NCBI GenBank assembly: GCA_027563935.2
Contig: CM050449.1
Span: 82,987,178-83,051,177, forward strand
Length of the DNA: 64,000 nt
Direction of reading: 5' to 3'
DNA from: Costus lasius
Lineage: Eukaryota; Streptophyta; Magnoliopsida; Zingiberales; Costaceae
This document shows, in pieces, positions 23,921 to 34,140 of this stretch (the stretch's first letter is position 1; every line of letters starts with the position of its first letter). The notes beneath the pieces are model-generated. The model was not told the DNA's origin and did not search any database. It saw only the letters and a program-made list of their open reading frames with translations. A program made the position numbers and the translations under genes.

Positions 23921-25308
23921 CGTGACAATTAGTGAGGATGTACTAGATTGACCTACCATGAGTATTAGCTTAGGTGTCAACAAGTCAATATCACAAGTGA
24001 AAGGTTTAGAATGATACTTTGACTTAAGGTCATCAATATTTCTATATGGTGATAATGTACTTTGATATAACCTACTGTCTCACTATTATAGAGAAGTCAT
24101 AATGGATAGTATTGAATATATCGTAGGATTTATGAGAAGTATGATAGACCAATAAAGGATTTGCTCCTACATTAGAGAAGCATAACATCCATGGGCCCCT
24201 CTTATTGGTATATGACTAGAAGTGTGTAGCCACACCTAAGTGAATAGCCTATTCATGCCATAGCCTTTAGATTAGGTAAATAAGTATGATAGACTTGTCC
24301 AATCAAAATATCAGTTGACAAAAATATTATATTGCATAGTTGTCTTATCACTTGATAGACAGTTGTCAACATATAGCTTATTTCCTATGACTTGGTAGTA
24401 ATGATGTGTTGCTAGATACATCTCACTACATATGGTGATCTTTAGTGATCATCATGACCAACATCATATGGAACCTATAGGGTCAAACATACAGCCACTT
24501 GGTTTGTAGTTTGATCAGATAGCCTTTGATCTAATTATATAATAATTTGAGTCCATTTTGGAGCGAGATGGATCTTGGTTGAGCCCAAACCATGGTTGAT
24601 TGAACCATTAGTTTAAATTAGCTAATTAGGTGCCTAATCATGATGATCTAAATCATATATTTGGGCTTTGGTCCCAACAAGGTTGAGAGGAGGATGGCTT
24701 AGGCATCTGGAAGTATTTATGAGATAAATTGGTGATTTAGGTATTCAACCCCGCATCCACTTGTCTGCTTACTTGGCACCTACTATATAGGCCTATAGAT
24801 AAATGCTGATGTCAAACCTCGACCCCAAGACCTATCGTTTGCTTGCTTAGGCTTTGCATGTTGTTTGTTCATTATAAATAAGTAGCCTAGGCAGCTTGGG
24901 CACATAATTGCCTATCATAGATAGAAAACCCTAGCCGCCTAGCTCTCTTCTCCTCTAGTAGCCACCGCCCCTCTTCTCCTCTTTCCTCTCTTGTTGGAAC
25001 ATCTCCCAAGCAAGAAGGAAGGCTCCTGATACTTGATCCCTTCTCCTGAGGCTACCAGTAGGTATGGACAAGGACAATATCCAAAGGATCACTATGTGGA
25101 TACTTGCAAAGGGTGGATAATTGTGTGCCTACACCCTTTTTATTGTCACCTCTAGATTACACTACAAGGGTAACAATTCTGATCATATAGTTTTGCTTAC
25201 TATACTTACATGGGTCCTTTGGGATGAGAAGAGGATTGGGGTGAAGCCTTTCCACTACATAATTGTGTAATTTGTTTTAAAAAAAAAATCACCTGCGGCT
25301 CCCTAACA

Positions 25309-27240
25309 CTAGCCTTAAGAGAAAGGATCAAACCTTTGGTCTTCTTCTTCTTTCTTAGAGCTCACATCCACAAGAGGAGAAAAAGGGAAAGGGGCAACAA
25401 CAAAGGAGATAAGTGAGTCTAGGTGCATGCACAAATAGCGCTGGCAAAATATGGCACGACTCACCAATACGACACAACACGACATGAGATTTCTCAGGTT
25501 TGGGTTAAACTAATCGTGTTTCATGTTGTAAACATGTCGACCCATTTAAAATTCATGCCATGTCGTGTTGTGTTAGTAGGTCAACCCATGTAACATGTAT
25601 AATATACATATTATATATAAAAATAATATATAATATATTATATACATCATAACCCGTTTATGACCCACCAAATTTTGTATCGTATAATGTAACATAATTT
25701 ATATTACATCGTATTATATTGTATCGTATCGTGTCATGTGACACGATCTATTTATTAATCATGTTATCCGTATCATATCATGTCACTTGTGAAATAAGTG
25801 GGTCATATTTATATTTATATATTGACCCATATACATAAAACGGGTTATGTTCGTGTCAAATATAATCATGTCGCATGTCAAGTATGACACGACCCATAAT
25901 GAAATGTGAAACACGAATTGCCAGTCCTATGCACAAGAGAAACCACTTAAATGTTCTTTGTTCCTTGCGCTCCTACCTACTTATTTATACTAAGTACGAG
26001 TGCCTCTCCTCATATAGCATGGTGGATTGCATCCTCACAATTAATTTGTGCTAGGGTTCGCACAATTAATTAGATTGAGAAGGGCTTCCATTATGGACGA
26101 CTTTAATAGTCACCCCTATCATATTTGATCCTAGGATCATGCGTCCTTGCAAGGCTTGATTCATGCAACAAGTGCCTTTGCCAAAGCCGCCCATGCTATA
26201 TCCCATTGGTGCCAGTACCATACATAGCTAGGTGCTTGGTCCTAGTACCTAAGCTTGGCACCTGTAATCACCTCTGGCAATCTCATTGGGCTTGGGGATC
26301 AATGTAGTGACCTAATGATCTCTTTTTGCTATACCCGCCAACTAGGCAAATATTGGTCCCCATAAATGCAGGTGCCTTGTGTACCGCTACCTCCAGGCCT
26401 AAGTTAAATTAGCTTTTCTAGATCACTTATAGAATAGACGCCTAGTCAAATTTTTGGTACAGATCAATTGATATAAATCACATGTTTAGTCAACTTTGAT
26501 CTTGCCTTAATAGAGACTCTCTAATATCCCAAATAGACCCGAATTAATACATAATTCAATGCAAAGCTACTTAAATATAAAGTGATCTCAAGTGTCTTAT
26601 GTGTATGCCTTGTAAATTCCATATAACATTAGTAGTGATGAACCAATTAGATTATTAAAAGTAATGAGAAGTATTTAACAATACATCACTACTATCTAAG
26701 GTATAAAAAAACATTATCAATCGATAACTCTAAGCTAACAATAAAGTTTTCATATTACTAATGACATACCGACAGCCGTTATGATTTTCCAAATATATAG
26801 AAATGGTAGGTTATATCAAACTATATCACTTATCATATGTAAGTCTTGAAGACCTCAGATCTAAGGACTAGTGTACCTGTGTCACTTGTGAATTGGACTT
26901 GTGACACCCAAGTCATTATTTCATGATAGGTTAGTCTAATACATCTATTACTTAATGTACATATGTGTTTATGTTAATGCTACGTACTCAACTAGCCTAT
27001 ATACCCATATGACATGCAACAAAGTTAATTTTGACTGTGGTATAAATTATAAGATTGAATACAAGGGACAGTATTATGTTATTCTACATTAACACAGTCG
27101 TAGCAATCAACATAACAATATTAATACTATTATTATTCACTAGGATGCATGAATATGATACAAATAATTGGTCTTCAAGTCATACACATTAATATTATGT
27201 AGCTTTCATGTATCATGCTTGCACTAGATAATAAATCAAC
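25309..27240 (-). repeat. Old copia LTR remnant, reverse orientation
   Basis: 25309-25435 continues the 19255-19327 sequence. 25930-27100 resembles the copia-2 LTR near 35730-35910: GTCACTTGTG, CCAAGTCAT, ACATATGTGTTTATGTTA against CCATATGTCTGTGTTA, and CAACTAGCCTATATACC. It is an old, heavily mutated LTR into which the 19328 solo LTR and the 25436 MITE inserted. No gene is seen; small open frames here are chance. Confidence 0.5.
25436..25929. mobile_element. hAT-type MITE (494 bp)
   Basis: Ends TAGCGCTGGCAAAAT and GAATTGCCAGTCCTA form imperfect terminal inverted repeats. They are flanked by 8-bp near-identical duplications, TGCACAAA (25428-25435) and TGCACAAG (25930-25937), as expected for hAT. 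The interior is AT-rich, with repeated GTGTCGTGT/ACACGACA motifs and an AT block at 25590-25650; there is no transposase. Confidence 0.78.
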
Positions 27241-29082
27241 ATGGTGTGTCAACTATGGATGATGTGCCATCCCACTCATCACGACGAAGCTTGCCATGGT
27301 GGCTAGGCAAAATAAGAAATGATAAGTAAATTTCCATTGATAAGTTTATTCTACTCGTAGAAGGAAAAAAAAGAAAATTTTCAATTAGTAAGAATTAAGA
27401 AGTTATCCTTTCAAGAATAAAATTCCTCAATGATAAGTTCACAAGCCCTATAATTTCTTAAGTTGCTCCAAGCTTCAATGGTTACATGAGGAGGAGTTTC
27501 CAAGGTTTCATGATAAGATAACTTACCTTGTTTCATAAAGCAAAAAGGTTCATGCAAAAGATGAAGTCCTCTCACCAACGTAAAGAGGCAAGTTCATCAT
27601 ACAAGAAGAAGATCTGCATATTTAGGTTATATTCTGTTGGATAAAATTTACTGTGAAAATAATAAAAAATACAATGAATCTAAATGAAAAGAATAAAATT
27701 CATTACATTTTCTATTCTTTCCACTATAGATTCTATCCAACATAACATAGTCTTAATGAAATATCTAATTTTGATTTGAGATTCAAATTATAAGTTTGTG
27801 CTAAATCTCTCTCTATTTTTCTCTCTCAACTCCTGGTCTACATTACTTCACTGCAGCTTCTCCTTATCTTCTCCTAAGCTTCTCAAGAAATCTTACTTCT
27901 TTCTAAGTCTCATCCACCATAATTCGATAGTCGTGTATGCTGTCTGAAACTCTACAGAAAATCATGCGAGTTACTTTGGATCCATCATCCATATCCTCCT
28001 CCCATTTAAGAGGAATAGGGGGGCTCTCATTTTGCCTGCCCTTTAAATGCTTTCTTACGTACCATAGTTGCTAGTGGCCCAGTGTGACAGCAAGTGGGAC
28101 CAGCCACCAAGCTGCTATCGCATTCATGGTGGTAATCGAGTTGGCCACCTCATGTGAGCGAGTACTAGTGCCGCAACAGTCGAGTCGAGGAAATTGAATG
28201 TGGTTATTTTGTATTTGTCCGTGCTCACAGTCACGCGTAATTTGTGTGCGTCGAGGCTGGTAGTTGTTGCTGCTGCAGTGCGACGTTACATCATTCATGC
28301 GTAAGGCTCAACCACACATAGATCTATCAATCTCTGAGCGTGCGACATGTGAAGCACGGATGATTTGTGTTCCACCAATCAGAGCCTGTCACGCGTACAT
28401 TTAATTTGTTAAAATGTAAATTGTATTAACTAGTAAACTCAATTTAATGTAATTATCCATGAAAATTAACTAGAAATCAATTATATACTTGGATAAATAG
28501 AAGAATTTTTAAAATAAAATTATAGCCAAACATTTATGCAATTGAGAATTATGAATAATAAAACATTTATGCTTGTGAGTGTCAATTGAGAATTCATTAC
28601 TATGGCGAGGAAATTTTAAATTTTCATTAGAATTATGAATCATAAAACATTGATGCAAACTTGAGATATTCTTAAAAGGGGGCAATCTAATGATTTATAT
28701 GTTAATTCATGTAAATTATAGTAATTATTTGCTTGTATTTTTTAATATACAACCATATTCTAAGCCTAATGGTACTGATTTATAAAAATGATTTTACTAC
28801 ACAATAATAGTGTCTCCACATATAATAATAAAAGCTTGTGATCAAATATCCATTGACTTCGGCATTACGAATATGAATGCAAAATTCCTTAAGTTCAATC
28901 AATAGGTAACTTTCTAAACGTCCATCGAATGATAAATAAGTTCAATTTTTTAAAATGTCCATAATTAATTAATTAATTAATTTTCTTGAGCCCTATCACA
29001 TGATGAGACTTTGATATGAATTTAAAAAAGTTTCAACATTTTTAGTTTATCTAATCAATCATCCTCCTCACATCGATCAAAT
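27241..29082. other. AT-rich spacer without a recognisable gene
   Basis: Mostly AT-rich sequence. 28060-28330 is more GC-balanced and contains CCACCAATCAGAGCC (a CCAAT-like phrase) near 28370, but no open frame with a domain follows. A possible small MITE lies at 27625-27755. Confidence 0.45.
27625..27755. mobile_element. Possible small MITE
   Basis: TGTTGGATAAAAT at the left and ATTCTATCCAACATA at the right are inverted copies about 95 bp apart. The interior is AT-rich. I could not fix the exact ends or a target duplication. Confidence 0.4.
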
Positions 29083-30866
29083 TGTTGGAGCATGCCCCAA
29101 AAGCTAATTATTGAATGATAATTTAACTATATATTTTATTATATTCATATTTAGTTTCATCTTCTCTTAATAACTAATATTTTTCCTCGTGATCCGTACT
29201 ACACCCAATTATAACCAATTATAACCTTTATGATCACTAGTTATAGATAATATTTGAGTATATTTTTGATAGTTATTGTTGATATCTACATAATATAAGT
29301 AACAATAATGATGTCCCTAAAATAATATAGTTATTATTAAATATTCTTAGTCGAGTATTATTATGGATGAGAAAAACAATAATATGTCGAGACTAGTGTA
29401 TATTGTAATTGATAACAATAAGTTATGATGATATGAGATATCAAGTCAAATACACAAGTACTATTAGAGAATAGTGTACTATACAAACCCACTATGAAAA
29501 TGCTACAAGGATTATTATATAAGTGGCATAGATATTTATAGTAATAATAGAGTAGAAGATTTTTTGACTTGAGGTCATTATAAATTCCTATATGATTAGT
29601 TGCATGCTTTGATATAGTCAAATGTTATCTCTTACCAGTGATTATAAAGGTTATAATTAGGTATTATCATGAATCATAGGGAAGAACATTGGTTATTAAG
29701 ATAGGATTTGTCCCTTTAGCATAATAAGAGTATTAGTGTCATCGATCATTTGATCAAGTGCAACTATAATGTATAACCATGCTCAAATGAGATATGAGAT
29801 ATCGATTGTATTTGCTATATTATTCTATGATAGAGTCAAGAGGCACATGCCCGGGAGATCTAAACAAAATTGAAGGCACCACAACAGATATGAGTTGCTT
29901 TTATGATAATTCCAAATTTTCATTGCATGCATCATGGTAGGATATATATCCGTCCTTCATTTTAATGACTCTTGGGCTGCCAAGGATTGCAACTCCCTTA
30001 GTCCCTCTCCCTCTCTTCTTCTTCTTGGTGACTAAGCAAAGAATTTCTCCCTCTCTTTCTCTCTCACCAACACAAGAAGATAAGATACTGGCTCCTCTTT
30101 TCTTCTCTAATCTCTTCTTCTTCCTATTATTTATGTATTTTTTTGTGTTTTAGCTTAGGGCATCTGATTTAACATGATTTTGAAGTTTCTAAACATCATC
30201 CCTTCAGAGCAAACATAAGAAAATGTCATCCACTCCTACTCCTCAATCGAGCCTCATCTTTTCTCAATTGGCACTTTTTTTTTTCTCCTTCTCTATATTA
30301 CTTCTTGCTTGTAGTTGTACTTAATCTTATGTATTTATTATACTTGTCTCTTATTGTAGAAGAAAACATCCTCTTGTTAAGTGGTGGATGAACCCTCTCA
30401 TTCCTATTTCCTTCTTGTGCATACTTAGTGGGCACTCCCACGTTAAACTTCCTTCTCTATACTTAGATTGTTGTAAAAAAAATTGTGAGAACTAGCCTTT
30501 CCTCTCATAAATAGCATTATGATAAATATTTTGGGTGTAATTGCGTTTGTGTTTGCATTTGCTTTTAATCTAGTTGTCCCTATGAAAGAAGTCATTGTCA
30601 TTGAAGCATTGAACACTGAAACATTAATCCTTTCAATATCAAAGGATCCCTTGTAAGTTCCCTTTTTCTTCTTTTTGCTTATTGTTTATAGCAGTAGGTT
30701 GTTGTGTTTAAATGTCTTCCGCATCACTCTAGAAATTTTTATGAATTATGTCCTCTATATTTCCAAATGTTATGCTATATACAACAAGCTTGCATTAGCT
30801 TGGTTTGCTCATTTTTATGAATTATCTCCTCTATATTTCCAAATTTTGTGCTATATATAACTTTAG
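29083..30866 (+). repeat. Copia-type 5' LTR (decayed)
   Basis: Starts TGTTGGAGCATGCCCC, matching the copia-3 LTR start TGTTGGAGTATGCCC, and ends just before a primer site at 30869. It holds the CT-rich block (29990-30125) also seen in the related LTR at 24930-25000. The right end is not a clean CA, so its limit is approximate. Confidence 0.65.
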
Positions 30867-30868
30867 CT

Positions 30869-30880
30869 TGGTATTAGAGC
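30869..30880 (+). other. Primer-binding site after the 29.1-kb LTR
   Basis: TGGTATTAGAGC, one mismatch from the initiator-Met site TGGTATCAGAGC. Confidence 0.75.
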
Positions 30881-31749
30881 AAATCCTAGCTAGCATCCTT
30901 GTCATTCTTGCTTTCCATTGGATGCATCCTTGGCCTTGTTTTGTTTTTTCTTTATCTCATGGTCTTTTCTCTTTCTTGTTGCTAATCTAAATACTAGTAA
31001 TTTTATCATTACTTGTTCAGTAGATCTCTAATCTTGAATTGAATGCTTATAGGACTTGAGTTATATTAGTGGTTTAAGAGGCTCTTCTGTAACCATCTCG
31101 TCTCTCTACTACCCTTTGCAAAGCTAGTTGCACAAGTGAACTTCTCTAGTTCATATTTTTCAATCAAGCAACGCATATATCATCATCACTTTGAGTTTAT
31201 TCAGGTTTGAATTGGTTTGAAATTTCAAGTTCCATGCTAGTGACACAAATGAACTTTATAGTTCTTCTTGATCTCTAGATAACCAACATTTTCTCCCTAG
31301 ATTGCACAAGAAGAAACCTTCTTCTTATTCAACTAGACCTAGCAAATATCAATAAGTATCATTGTGATTTGCAAAATTTACAATTCTTACAAGTTACATA
31401 CTTCCTTGGGTTGTGCAAGCAATACAACTTCATTTCTTAGTTGTGCAAGTATTATCCACACTAATGAATATTTGTTATTTTTCAAACTTATTTTGCATTT
31501 ACATTTTGAATTATTAGACACCCTATTTGCACCCTTCACTTAATTTGCAAAATACATCAACTAATTTGTAAACTTGGTTGGAAGAACTAGATCCTGAACC
31601 CAAAAACAATGATAACCTATAATTCATGACTTCAAAACATGATAGAGTTATTAATTATAACTATAAATGAACTATCAACAAAGGTACAAGAACTAAGAAA
31701 TGGACAAGGAATCCTACGAACCAACCCTAGTCAATCTCCTAGACCAAGT
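30881..31749 (+). other. Leader and start of a decayed internal region
   Basis: Sequence follows the primer site with no strong coding signal. A short frame at 31639-31845 has ELSTKVQELRNGQG, which looks like a gag coiled-coil piece but is too short to assign. Downstream the element passes into the duplicated segment from 31750. Confidence 0.4.
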
Positions 31750-33585
31750 GAACCACATATAGAGAACACCATTAATACTTCCATAGGAATAATGTTCCTA
31801 AAAACACCCATAGGAGACCTTCACCTCATAGTGAACCAAAATTAATTGTTGAAGAATATCACCCTCCTCTAGCCAATAGTAGAGCAACAAATAAAGAAGT
31901 CCAACACTCTATTAATTTAACCCTCCCTAATTTGATAGATCCTTCGATCCATAAGTATTCCTAGATTAGATCACTTTCCTAGAACAATAGTTTGATTGGA
32001 ACCAAATGCCCAATAGTTGTAACGTTGGGTTCACAAAATTCCTCCTACGAGGATCGGCTAGGTTATATTAGACTAATGTCATAAACAATTTAGAAATTTT
32101 AGTGTATCACCCATCAATAAGTGGGATGAAATGCATCTTACACTTAAGAGAAGTATATTCTATGGGGAATTGCATGTGTAAATTTAAAAAATTAACAATA
32201 GAAATGCAGTGGAAACACTTAAAACCAATTCCCCAGGATTCATGAGAGAACTTAATAATCAAATAATATGTTAAGCATGTTACTATTAAAGCATGCCTAA
32301 AGATATCGATTGAAGATGGTACAGGTGCATAAATGTCCACCCTCTATTGGTATCTACACATAGACCTCCTTGAGATAACACTACTCTAATCCAAGTGTTA
32401 ACCTTATGAGAAGGGATCAAGTCATTTGGTGGCTTTCTACCTCTATGGTAAGGCTGTGCAAATGGTTCAGTATATTCAGTTTTTACTGATTTACCGATGA
32501 ATTCGATGAATTCAATTCGATAACAAAAAATCGATTTCGATATGAGTAATAGATTTTCTAAAATTTGATTTTCGGTTTCGGTGTTGGTTTTTTATTTTTC
32601 AGTTCGGTAAGAGATCGATTTTTTTTTTAATTCGGTTCGATTTCGATTTTAAAAAATTCGGTAAAAAATAAATCGGTTTTTGATTTTACCAAGTGCTCAC
32701 CCCTACTCTATGGAGCTCTTAGCCATAAGAGAATATAAGGAAGTAGGGGACAATAGGTATTAGAGAGAGGGAGAGCGCGTGGCTATATATCAAATGAACC
32801 ACCTATAGAGAACTGTTAATACTTTCAAAGGAATAATGTTCCTAGAAACACCCACAGGAGACCTTCACCTCATAGTGAACTCAAATAAATTGTTGAAGAA
32901 TATCACCCTTCTCTAGTCAATAGTAGAGCAAGAAATAAAGAAGTCCAACATTCTATTAATTTAACCCTCCCTAATTTGATAGATCCTTTGATCCATAAGT
33001 ATTCCTAGATTGGATCACTTTCTTAGAACAATAATTTGACTGGAACCAAATGCCTAGTAGTTGTATGGTTGGGTTCACAAAATGCCTTTGTAAGGTTGGG
33101 TTCACAAAACGCCTCCTATGAGGATCTGCTAGGTTATATTAGACTAATGTCATAAAGAGTTTAGAAATTTTATTGTATCCACCCATCACTAAGTGGGATG
33201 AAATGCATCTTACACTTAAAGAGAAGTATATTCTATGGGGAATTGTAGTTGTTAATTTAAAATTTTAATAATAGAAATGCAGGGGAAAAATTTAAAACCA
33301 ATTCCCCTACTAGAGGATCGATGCAAGAACTAAAAAAAAAAATCAAATAATACGTTAAGCATGTTACTATTAAAGCATGCATAAAGCTATCAATTGAAGA
33401 TGGTATAAGTGTATCTACACAGAGACCTCCTCGAGATAACATTATTCTAATCCTAGTGCTAACCTTAGGAGAAGGGATCATGCCTTTTGGAGGTTTTCTT
33501 CCTCCATAGAGCTCTTAGCCATAAGAGAATATAAAAAAGTAGGGGGCAGAGAGAGGGAGAGTGTGTGGCTATATATCAAATGAAC
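31750..33585. repeat. Head-to-tail duplication of ~785 bp
   Basis: Unit 1 runs from 31750 to 32795 and includes a 256-bp MITE with its 8-bp duplication. Unit 2 runs from 32796 to about 33585. Both begin GAACCAC.TATAGAGAAC and end CTATATATCAAATGAAC. They share long stretches, for example GGAGACCTTCACCTCATAGT and GATGAAATGCATCTTACACT. Each unit joins a decayed retrotransposon interior to a reverse-oriented copia LTR start. Confidence 0.85.
32450..32705. mobile_element. hAT-type MITE (256 bp)
   Basis: Ends TAAGGCTGTGCAAATGG and CCAAGTGCTCACCCCTA form imperfect inverted repeats. The 8-bp duplication CTCTATGG flanks it (32442-32449 and 32706-32713). The second unit of the surrounding duplication (33500-33515, CTTCCTCCATAGAGCTC) lacks it and shows the empty site. 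The interior has the TTCGGTTTCGG-type repeats common in plant hAT MITEs. Confidence 0.85.
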
Positions 33586-33663
33586 AAATGATAACCTACC
33601 TACTTATTTATAATAAGTAGTGAGCCAAACCCCTCTTGGTCTTGGCAAGTCAAACCCCTCTTT

Positions 33664-33832
33664 GGCTGCGTTTGGAGTTATGGGGTGCGCGGGGCAGGCC
33701 ACACCCACGCGCCCCGCGCTCTCACATTGCGGGGCGCGCGGGACAGGCTGAAATTTTGTTTGTGGCATGAGACAAGCCACGTGTCCATTTTGACCTGCGG
33801 CCTGCTTGACCCGTAGGTTACCAAATGCAGCC
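33664..33832. mobile_element. GC-rich MITE (169 bp), Harbinger- or hAT-like
   Basis: Ends GGCTGCGTTTGG and CCAAATGCAGCC are inverted copies with one mismatch. TTT borders both sides (33661-33663 and 33833-33835), a possible 3-bp duplication. The interior is strikingly GC-rich and self-complementary (GCGGGGCGCGCGGG against CCACGCGCCCCGCGC). Confidence 0.68.
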
Positions 33833-33839
33833 TTTGTCT

Positions 33840-34140
33840 AGGAGCGTACTAGCACCTCTCCCTAGGTGAATTGGCTGCCTAAGGCTTCCCAGATGCCCTA
33901 GTGATGTCCTTGATATAGTGCCAAAACTACTTGATATCATTGCTAAAATGATGGCACAAAGCAACAGGGACACACCGCAAGCGCACAATTTGTCAAAGTA
34001 ATAAAAATATCGATCCCACATAGATCTAGAAATAAGTACTAGTTTTATCATGATTTTGTAATCTAGGCAAATTGATTTATAGTGATTAGAGTAAGAAAGC
34101 AAAAAATAAGACAACTAGAGTAATAATACAGGGAAGTTTT
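33840..34140 (-). repeat. Fragment of an Athila/Tat-type LTR 3' end
   Basis: The minus strand reads GGGATCGATATTTTTATTAC followed by an ATTGTGCGCTTGCGG block, close to the LTR tails at 23810-23855 and 44410-44460. No primer site follows, so the fragment is truncated. Confidence 0.5.

Larger units (their letters stand above)
19604..23927 (+). mobile_element. Compact non-autonomous LTR retrotransposon
   Basis: Two related ~1.0-kb LTRs (19604-20644 and 21119-22136 plus 23926-23927) enclose only 474 bp (20645-21118). The element has a primer site beside the 5'LTR and a polypurine tract beside the 3'LTR. The duplication ATTAG flanks it (19599-19603 and 23928-23932). The interior holds no gag or pol, so it must have moved with proteins of another element. 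The LTRs are GC-rich, with a TATAAA at 19964-19969. The 3'LTR is split two bases before its end by the 22137-23920 insertion. The structure is TRIM/LARD-like, with LTRs longer than a classical TRIM. Confidence 0.88.
19328..25308 (+). mobile_element. Copia-type solo LTR, interrupted by a nested element
   Basis: The left part, 19328-19603, starts TGTTAGTGTATATGCC, like the LTR starts at 41206 and 56865. The right part, 23933-25308, ends CCCTAACA. Flanks are CTAGT (19323-19327) and CTAGC (25309-25313), a one-mismatch 5-bp duplication. Without the nest the LTR is about 1652 bp, close to the 1681- and 1692-bp LTRs of the copia-3 family. The related uninterrupted sequence at 33450-33480 (GTGCTAACCTTAGGAG) matches the joined flanks and acts as an empty-site reference. 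No polyprotein accompanies it. Confidence 0.72.

Noticed and set aside
28071..28298. Minus-strand 75-codon gene in the GC-balanced block
   Set aside because: No recognisable domain, no exon-intron signals, and no neighbouring coding sequence.
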